A stretch of DNA of 11,125 nt, taken from positions 1-11,125 of the forward strand of contig JARFQK010000265.1 in NCBI GenBank assembly GCA_029287815.1. The letters run 5' to 3'. This document shows positions 6,554 through 11,125 of the stretch, piece by piece; position 1 is the stretch's first letter; the number at the start of each line of letters is the position of its first letter. Source of the stretch: Gammaproteobacteria bacterium (GTDB lineage Bacteria > Pseudomonadota > Gammaproteobacteria > SZUA-229). The translations under genes were made by a program, and so were the position numbers. Under the pieces are notes generated by a model. The model saw only the letters and a list, made by a program, of their open reading frames with translations, was not told where the DNA came from and searched no databases.

Positions 6554-7384
6554 TCAAAGCGCCTCTTCAAACGGCGCTGATTTTACAACGTTGTCGATCG
6601 CGATCAGCGTTTTCAGCAAAGATTCCAGGCGTCCGAGCGGCCACGCATTCGGACCATCACTCAGCGCCTCGTCGGGATCCGGATGGGTCTCCATGAACAA
6701 ACCCGACACGCCAGCTGCGACAGCGGCCCGGGCGAGCACCGGTACATGCACGCGTTGTCCGCCCGATGAGGTACCTTTGCCGCCAGGCAGCTGTACCGAA
6801 TGCGTCGCATCGAACACAACCGGACACGCGGTTGCTCGCATGATGGCCAGCGAACGCATGTCAGAGACGAGGTTGTTGTAGCCGAAGGAAACGCCGCGCT
6901 CACAAACCATGATCTGCTCATTACCCGTCGATCTCGCCTTGTCGACGACATTGATCATATCCCACGGAGCGAGAAACTGACCCTTCTTGATATTGACGGG
7001 CTTACCGGCGCCCGCCACCCTCTGGATGAAGTTGGTCTGCCGGCAAAGGAATGCTGGCGTTTGCAGTATATCGACAACATCGGCGACTTCATCAATCGGC
7101 GTGTCCTCGTGGACATCGGTCAGTACCGGTACCCCAACCTGCGTTTTAACCTGCTGCAAGATACGAAGGCCCTGCTCCATACCGGGACCACGGTAGCTGC
7201 TGCCGGAAGAACGGTTGGCTTTATCGAACGAGGACTTGTAGATGAAAGGAATACCCAGGCGATCGGTCATCGCTTTCAGTTGTGCCGACGTGTCCAGCGC
7301 CAGATGTTCACTCTCGATTACGCATGGACCCGCGATCAAGAACAGTGGTCGCTCCAGGCCCACTGCGAAACCACAGAGTTGCAT
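6554..7384 (-). CDS. kdsA: 3-deoxy-8-phosphooctulonate synthase (Kdo-8-phosphate synthase), metal-dependent type
   Basis: Condenses phosphoenolpyruvate with arabinose 5-phosphate to give Kdo-8-phosphate, the precursor of the inner sugar of lipopolysaccharide; cytoplasmic, 276 residues. Motifs are IAGPCVIESE (17-26), KSSFDKANRSS (50-60), KKGQFLAPWDM (133-143) and DATHSVQLPGG (192-202). Cys21, His195, Glu232 and Asp243 match the four metal ligands of the Aquifex enzyme (C11, H185, E222, D233) at a constant offset of ten, so this is the metal-dependent class. The E. coli enzyme has Asn in place of the Cys. The ATG at 7384 overlaps the pyrG stop as TGATG, with GAGAGG about ten bases upstream, so translation is coupled to pyrG. 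A terminator follows. Confidence 0.97.
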   Translation of the reverse strand: MQLCGFAVGLERPLFLIAGPCVIESEHLALDTSAQLKAMTDRLGIPFIYKSSFDKANRSSGSSYRGPGMEQGLRILQQVKTQVGVPVLTDVHEDTPIDEVADVVDILQTPAFLCRQTNFIQRVAGAGKPVNIKKGQFLAPWDMINVVDKARSTGNEQIMVCERGVSFGYNNLVSDMRSLAIMRATACPVVFDATHSVQLPGGKGTSSGGQRVHVPVLARAAVAAGVSGLFMETHPDPDEALSDGPNAWPLGRLESLLKTLIAIDNVVKSAPFEEAL

Positions 7385-9036
7385 CAGGCGGCAACCTCTC
7401 CGCTGTCCGCATGTTTGTGGCGCTTCTCCAAGGCTGCTCGAATGAAGGAACTGAACAGCGGATGGCCGTCACGTGGTGTCGAGGTGAATTCAGGATGAAA
7501 CTGGCACGACAGAAACCACGGATGGTCTTTCAACTCAATCATTTCCACCAGGTTATTGTCACTGGATTTACCACTGATGACCAGCCCGGCTGCAACCAGC
7601 CTGTCGGCATAGTTATTGTTGAACTCGTAGCGATGGCGGTGACGTTCGACGATCATATCGGTTCCGTAGACCTGGTGGGCCAGTGTGCCGGGTACAATCA
7701 GGCAGGTCTGGCCACCCAATCGCATGGTGCCGCCGAGGTCAGACGCCTCGTCACGTGTTTCTATGCTGCCGTCTTCGGTCTTCCACTCAGTGATCAGGGC
7801 GATAACCGGATCTGGCGTCTGCGCATCGAACTCACTGCTGTGAGCGTCAACAATCTTCGCGACATGGCGTGCGAATTCGATCACCGCGACCTGCATTCCG
7901 AGGCAGATGCCGAGGTAAGGAACCTTGTTCTCCCGAGCATACTTGACCGCAGCAATCTTGCCTTCTACACCACGATCACCAAAGCCGCCAGGAACCAATA
8001 TCGCATCGAGACCAACCAGCGTGCTGAAATCACCCGACTCCAGCGTGACGGAATCGATGTAGTGTATATTCACCTTTGACTTGGTCTGGATTCCCGCATG
8101 CGATAGAGCTTCATTCAGTGACTTGTACGATTCAGTCAGCTCGACATACTTGCCAACCAGGCCAATGTTCACCTCGTGCTCTCGGTGTTTCATGGTATCG
8201 ACGACATGCTGCCATTCGGATAAGTCCGCAGATGGCAAATCGAGCTTCATCTTGCGCGCGATAATGTCATCGACGCCCTGCCTGTGCAGCCAGATTGGAA
8301 TCTCATAGATGTTGTTCATATCCTTTGCTGAGATCACGGCTTCGTGCTCTACATTGGTGAACAGAGCGATCTTGCGACGTTCCTCTTGCGGCAGCAATTG
8401 CTCGGAGCGGCATAACAGGATATCCGGTTGTATCCCGATGGAGCGAAGTTCTTTCACGGAGTGCTGTGTCGGCTTGGTTTTCACCTCGCCCGCAGTCGCG
8501 ATATACGGCACCAGGGTCAAATGAATAAAAATCGCGCGCTCATGGCCGAGTTCGACACCCATCTGCCGAATCGCCTCCATGAACGGCAATGACTCGATAT
8601 CGCCGACAGTGCCCCCTATTTCCACCATAGCAATATCCGCGTCGTGAGCTCCCTCGACGATGCAGCGTTTTATTTCATCGGTGATATGAGGAATGACCTG
8701 GACGGTCCCACCCAGATACTCACCACGCCGTTCCTTGCGAATGACGCTTTCGTAGATCTTGCCGGTCGTGAAATTGCTGGCTTTGTCGGTTTTGGAGCGC
8801 ACGAAGCGTTCGTAGTGGCCCAGGTCGAGGTCGGTTTCCGCGCCGTCTTCGGTGACAAAGACCTCGCCATGCTGGAACGGGCTCATCGTGCCAGGATCAA
8901 CATTAATGTACGGATCCAGCTTCAACATGCGGATTTTGAGGCCACGGCTTTCGAGAATAGCGCCGATCGAAGCGGAAGCGATACCTTTACCTAATGAAGA
9001 AACAACACCACCGGTAATAAAAATATATCGCGTCAT
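7384..9036 (-). CDS. pyrG: CTP synthase (glutamine-hydrolysing)
   Basis: Makes CTP from UTP, ATP and glutamine; cytoplasmic tetramer, sometimes filament-forming. It has 550 residues. The N-terminal synthetase domain (1 to about 270) starts with the P-loop ITGGVVSSLGKGIASAS (7-23) and has DGAETDLDLGHYERF (64-78). The C-terminal class I glutamine amidotransferase domain (about 290-540) has the oxyanion region PGGFGDRG (349-356), nucleophile Cys378 in GICLGMQ, and His514 and Glu516 in CQFHPEF. The frame is open upstream to 9180, but the family N-terminus (MTRYIFITGG) fixes the ATG at 9036. The promoter at 9106-9134 lies inside the upstream open stretch, which supports this choice. AAGG lies about 12 bases before the ATG. 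kdsA follows with a 1-base overlap. Confidence 0.98.
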   Translation of the reverse strand: MTRYIFITGGVVSSLGKGIASASIGAILESRGLKIRMLKLDPYINVDPGTMSPFQHGEVFVTEDGAETDLDLGHYERFVRSKTDKASNFTTGKIYESVIRKERRGEYLGGTVQVIPHITDEIKRCIVEGAHDADIAMVEIGGTVGDIESLPFMEAIRQMGVELGHERAIFIHLTLVPYIATAGEVKTKPTQHSVKELRSIGIQPDILLCRSEQLLPQEERRKIALFTNVEHEAVISAKDMNNIYEIPIWLHRQGVDDIIARKMKLDLPSADLSEWQHVVDTMKHREHEVNIGLVGKYVELTESYKSLNEALSHAGIQTKSKVNIHYIDSVTLESGDFSTLVGLDAILVPGGFGDRGVEGKIAAVKYARENKVPYLGICLGMQVAVIEFARHVAKIVDAHSSEFDAQTPDPVIALITEWKTEDGSIETRDEASDLGGTMRLGGQTCLIVPGTLAHQVYGTDMIVERHRHRYEFNNNYADRLVAAGLVISGKSSDNNLVEMIELKDHPWFLSCQFHPEFTSTPRDGHPLFSSFIRAALEKRHKHADSGEVAA

Positions 9037-9072
9037 GAAGTAGAAACGCCTTGGTTTGTTTTTTTGATACGA

Positions 9073-9089
9073 GCAAGCAATAGGCTTGC
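9073..9089 (-). other. Small hairpin in the pyrG leader
   Basis: Bases 9073-9078 (gcaagc) and 9084-9089 (gcttgc) form a perfect 6-bp stem with a 5-nt loop, within the predicted untranslated leader of pyrG. On the minus strand it is followed by A residues, not T, so it is not a terminator or attenuator of the usual type. It could stabilise the message or be chance. Confidence 0.35.
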
Positions 9090-9105
9090 CTTCCGATGGG
9101 CGACT

Positions 9106-9134
9106 ATAGTAGCAATTATCAGCCTTCGTCTCAA
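9106..9134 (-). promoter_or_regulatory. Sigma-70-type promoter of pyrG-kdsA
   Basis: On the minus strand, TTGAGA (9134-9129; five of six to TTGACA), a 17-nt spacer and TACTAT (9111-9106; four of six to TATAAT), with an extended TG one base before the -10 box. This is the best-formed promoter in the window. Transcription would start near 9099, giving a leader of about 60 nt before the ATG of pyrG. Confidence 0.65.
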
Positions 9135-9236
9135 TCCAGATGCAGCCCCGATCCGGCGCTGGATGCTTTCGCGAAAACACATTTTTTCTACTGTTTACAT
9201 AACATTAAGCCCATTTCAGCATGCAATTGCTTAAAC

Positions 9237-9248
9237 TTTGATATCAAA
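9237..9248. promoter_or_regulatory. 12-bp perfect palindrome upstream of zapE, possible operator
   Basis: tttgatatcaaa is a perfect inverted repeat lying 38 nt before the zapE start in an AT-rich part of the pyrG-zapE spacer. Its position fits a repressor or activator site near a zapE promoter. I could not define good -35/-10 boxes for zapE around it, and short AT palindromes also arise by chance. Confidence 0.25.
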
Positions 9249-9285
9249 TCTTACCTGATTGTTTTACAAATAAGTACAAACAGTG

Positions 9286-10395
9286 ATGACGATGCAGCCT
9301 GTCGAGATCTACCAGGCCGAGTTGAAGAAAAGCGGATTTCGATCCGACGCTGCTCAGCAGCAGGCGGTCCACGCGCTACAATCCCTTTACCAGGAATTCG
9401 TGAAGGCCGGCCCTGGTGGCGCTTCCCCGGTTAGACGCTTCTGGCGCTCACTGATCCGAACAGAGGTCACGCCGGTAACAGGTCTATATCTATGGGGTGA
9501 TGTCGGTCGTGGCAAAACCTGGCTGATGAATGTCTTGTATGAGGCCTTGCCATTCGATGAAAAATTGCGGATCCATTTTCATCATTTTATGCTGGATATT
9601 CACGACAAACTCGCCAGCGTGCAAAAACACAAAGATCCACTGAAGCTCATCGCCCGGGAATTTGCCGACCGTTATCGTGTACTCTGCCTGGACGAGTTCA
9701 TCGTCACCAACATAACCGACGCGATGCTGTTGTCAGGTCTGTTGCACGCGCTGTTCAGTCAGGGTGTCACACTGGTTGCAACATCCAACCGAAAACCAGA
9801 TGACCTTTACAAGAACGGCCTGCAGCGCGAGCGTTTCGTTACCGCTATCGAATTGATCAAGCGGCATACCCGTGTGCTCCACATCGACGGCGAAATCGAC
9901 CATCGTATCGCCCTGCTGGAACAGCATGACATCTATTACACACCGATAACTCCGGCAACCCGAAAGCAGTTGCTCAAACGTATGCAAAAGCTGGCGCTGG
10001 GCAGAATCAGCCAAGGTCATGTGTTGACCATTCACAAACGTCCGATCAAAACAGTGATGCATACTGAAGAAACGGTCTGGTTTGATTTCAATACCCTATG
10101 TGATGCGCCAAGAGCAACGCCGGACTACATCGAGCTGGCGCGTGAATATCACAACATCATTGTTTCAGACGTCCCAGTGATGGACGCAAGCATGGACGAC
10201 AAGGCGCGCCGCTTTATCTACCTTATCGATGAGCTCTACGATCGCAAGGTCAAATTGATCATCAGCGCAGACGCGTCGCCGAAAAAATTGTACACTGGTG
10301 ATGCGCTAAAGTTTGCGTTCAATCGCACCAGCAGTCGCTTGCTCGAGATGCGGTCGTCTGACTACTTGGAAAAGCCCCATGAATCAGCCAAATGA
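9286..10395 (+). CDS. zapE: Cell division ATPase ZapE (AFG1 family)
   Basis: AAA-type P-loop ATPase of the AFG1/ZapE family, which in E. coli associates with the Z-ring late in division and under stress; peripheral at the inner membrane or cytoplasmic. It has 369 residues (E. coli about 375). Walker A is GDVGRGKT at 71-78, Walker B is LCLDEF at 133-138, then VATSNRKPDDLYKNGLQRERF, a block typical of the family with the sensor Asn and likely arginine finger. RRFIYLIDELYDRKVKLIISAD and FNRTSSRLLEM near the end are also conserved. The frame opens GTG-ATG-ACG-ATG (9283, 9286, 9292); I chose the ATG at 9286 because no clear ribosome site separates them. The gene is divergent from pyrG and overlaps the next small gene by 4 nt (ATGA). 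Confidence 0.95.
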   Translation: MTMQPVEIYQAELKKSGFRSDAAQQQAVHALQSLYQEFVKAGPGGASPVRRFWRSLIRTEVTPVTGLYLWGDVGRGKTWLMNVLYEALPFDEKLRIHFHHFMLDIHDKLASVQKHKDPLKLIAREFADRYRVLCLDEFIVTNITDAMLLSGLLHALFSQGVTLVATSNRKPDDLYKNGLQRERFVTAIELIKRHTRVLHIDGEIDHRIALLEQHDIYYTPITPATRKQLLKRMQKLALGRISQGHVLTIHKRPIKTVMHTEETVWFDFNTLCDAPRATPDYIELAREYHNIIVSDVPVMDASMDDKARRFIYLIDELYDRKVKLIISADASPKKLYTGDALKFAFNRTSSRLLEMRSSDYLEKPHESAK

Positions 10396-10595
10396 ATCCT
10401 GACCTCACATCCGAGACACGAGCGGTGGTTGACTCGGTTTGCGCGCTGGGCTGCGATCGCGTGTATCAGATCATCGATGCGTTGGAAGCCGGGGAAGATG
10501 TGGAGGAAACAGCCGGGCTCAGTCGAAGCCAGCAGCGGCAAGTGCTCGAAGAACTCAGAGCGATCATGTCGGTATACACCACTGATGCAGGCTAA
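10392..10595 (+). CDS. Small helical protein coupled to zapE, function unknown
   Basis: 67 residues, unrecognised. The ATG at 10392 overlaps the zapE stop as ATGA, so it is very probably translated with zapE and real. The sequence has no signal peptide or membrane segment. It looks almost wholly alpha-helical, acidic in the middle (DALEAGEDVEETAGL, residues 29-43) and ends with a helix VLEELRAIMSVY (51-62). The layout of two helices, a short AGLSRSQQ turn and a final helix somewhat recalls small helix-turn-helix or adaptor folds, but no DNA-binding motif can be argued. The two cysteines (17 and 21, CALGC) are four residues apart; two alone would not make a metal site unless the protein dimerises. 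A ZapE partner is only an inference from the overlap. Confidence 0.72.
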   Translation: MNPDLTSETRAVVDSVCALGCDRVYQIIDALEAGEDVEETAGLSRSQQRQVLEELRAIMSVYTTDAG

Positions 10596-10669
10596 CGCGC
10601 AACATGCAGCTAGCCCTGATGCAGATGTCGATCTTCTTTACAGAAATTCAGATGCAACCATTGTACTGA

Positions 10670-10698
10670 TTGCAGGATTTCCATTAACTCTATTTAAT
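10670..10698 (+). promoter_or_regulatory. Weak candidate promoter for the small lipoprotein-like gene
   Basis: ttgcag (10670-10675), 17 nt, then tttaat (10693-10698) on the plus strand, about 75 nt before the ATG at 10772. Each box matches the sigma-70 consensus at four of six positions. The remainder of the 176-nt stretch after the zapE-linked gene shows nothing else I can name. Confidence 0.2.
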
Positions 10699-10771
10699 TC
10701 AAAGACTTCGGTCGGAATGGCACAGGATTTGCTGCTTTTTTACCGTGACCACCGAACCAAATTTGAAAAAG

Positions 10772-10939
10772 ATGAAACACTTTACCAGACCCGTCTTGCT
10801 GTTTGTTTGCAGTTTCGCAGTAGGCGCGTGTATCACGCCCGTATTCATCAGCGACAAGGAACCAGTCTCGGAACCGACGCAAAAACCGATTCATCATCAC
10901 AGGAATAAATACGGCGAAACCATAAAACGCGTTGTCTAA
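10772..10939 (+). CDS. Possible small lipoprotein, unrecognised
   Basis: 55 residues from the ATG at 10772 (the frame is open back to a GTG at 10745). It begins MKHFTRP, followed by a hydrophobic stretch VLLFVCSFAVGACI (8-21). The cysteine at 20 is preceded by VGA, an acceptable but not perfect lipobox, so the mature form would be an outer-membrane-anchored peptide of about 36 residues. That part is polar, with a HHH run and a basic end (KYGETIKRVV). No good Shine-Dalgarno precedes the ATG (only GAAAAAG). I do not recognise it. It could be a real small lipoprotein, part of a decayed gene, or a chance frame. The DNA from about 10600 is richer in A/T than the genes before it. Confidence 0.35.
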   Translation: MKHFTRPVLLFVCSFAVGACITPVFISDKEPVSEPTQKPIHHHRNKYGETIKRVV

Positions 10940-10947
10940 CCAGCATT

Positions 10948-10982
10948 TCTCACCAGGCGGCGTAGAGTACTGATAAGGCATT
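10948..10982 (+). repeat. 35-bp dispersed repeat, copy B, in the intergenic tail
   Basis: Matches the minus strand of 2296-2262 at 32 of 35 positions. It starts 9 nt after the stop of the lipoprotein-like frame. One frame reads FSPGGVEY-stop-stop (10947-10976), but it is closed upstream by a TAA at 10923 and has no proper start, so this copy is not part of a recognisable gene. Confidence 0.7.
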
Positions 10983-11075
10983 GCCTCTTTTGAGAAAACT
11001 CACCTGACCGAAAATACAGCGTGTTTTTCAAGCATGCCTATCACGGTTCAGGCTGGTCTTCGCCTGCCCAAGATC

Positions 11076-11097
11076 GTAGGGTGCGCCGTGCGCACCA
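11076..11097 (+). repeat. REP-like palindrome with GTAG foot
   Basis: GTAG (11076-11079) is followed at once by ggtgcgc (11080-11086), a 3-nt loop cgt and gcgcacc (11090-11096), a perfect 7-bp stem. A GTAG or GGAG tetranucleotide at the foot of a short hairpin is the hallmark of REP elements mobilised by RAYT (TnpA-REP, Y1-type) transposases, and gtagggtgcgc-like units are common as scattered intergenic repeats in proteobacteria. No transposase is in the window, and the end of the window may cut a second unit. Confidence 0.6.
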
Positions 11098-11125
11098 GAA
11101 CCGGCCACCGAACTGGAGATGCGCG

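Noticed and set aside
7282..8079. Plus-strand open frame of 265 codons opposite the pyrG/kdsA junction
   Set aside because: Antisense to certain genes, with low-complexity translation and no family resemblance.
9037..9180. N-terminal extension of pyrG by 48 codons
   Set aside because: The family begins at MTRYIFITGG, and the extension covers the predicted promoter and leader, so it is untranslated.
10429..10908. Plus-strand frame of 159 codons overlapping the zapE-linked small gene
   Set aside because: Its first third is the shifted frame of a gene with a clear ATGA-coupled start. The later part (LLYRNSDATIVLIAGFPL) resembles no family I know and conflicts with the lipoprotein-like frame; it cannot be excluded but is not supported.
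10694..10981. Minus-strand frame of 95 codons beginning within repeat copy B
   Set aside because: The translation (rich in aromatic and basic residues) shows no family resemblance, and no promoter or ribosome site precedes it.

Overview
The window reads as a stretch of gammaproteobacterial chromosome of moderate GC content. The evidence is the order pyrG-kdsA-eno-ftsB-ispD-ispF, a ZapE-type ATPase, Kdo synthesis (an outer membrane with lipopolysaccharide) and NagZ (murein recycling). No genus can be named from the sequence alone. Almost everything is core housekeeping. I found no phage, insertion sequence, CRISPR array, rRNA or tRNA.

Layout: ten of the thirteen genes lie on the minus strand, read from about 9036 down to 1. 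(a) pyrG (CTP synthase) and kdsA (Kdo-8-phosphate synthase) overlap as TGATG. They start from a good sigma-70-type promoter at 9106-9134 and end at a hairpin plus U-tract at 6446-6472. (b) eno, ftsB, ispD and ispF are packed with gaps or overlaps of 1, 6 and -8 nt. (c) A lysine-tailed HU-family DNA-binding protein stands alone behind an AT-rich promoter region and in front of a 15-bp perfect hairpin. (d) A YqiA-type esterase and nagZ (42 nt apart) are followed by hpt and mtnP, joined by 4- and 8-nt overlaps. mtnP runs off the left edge. (e) On the plus strand, divergent from pyrG, zapE overlaps by 4 nt with a small unrecognised gene. After that comes a looser, gene-poor stretch with one possible small lipoprotein, a copy of a short dispersed repeat and a GTAG-type REP-like palindrome near the right edge.

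How the genes fit together: CTP from PyrG is used by IspD and in activating Kdo made by KdsA. Enolase supplies the phosphoenolpyruvate that KdsA condenses. FtsB and ZapE both act in division. MtnP is expected to release hypoxanthine, which Hpt would return to IMP, so the overlapping hpt-mtnP pair looks like a purine/methylthioadenosine salvage unit.

Nothing here is clearly a new system. The points most worth a second look are a 35-bp repeat (32 identical) shared between the 3' end of the esterase gene and the intergenic tail near 10950, where both copies can be read as SPGGVE(C/Y)-stop; the REP-like palindrome; the HU-family gene sitting where truD/surE usually follows ispF; and the small gene coupled to zapE.
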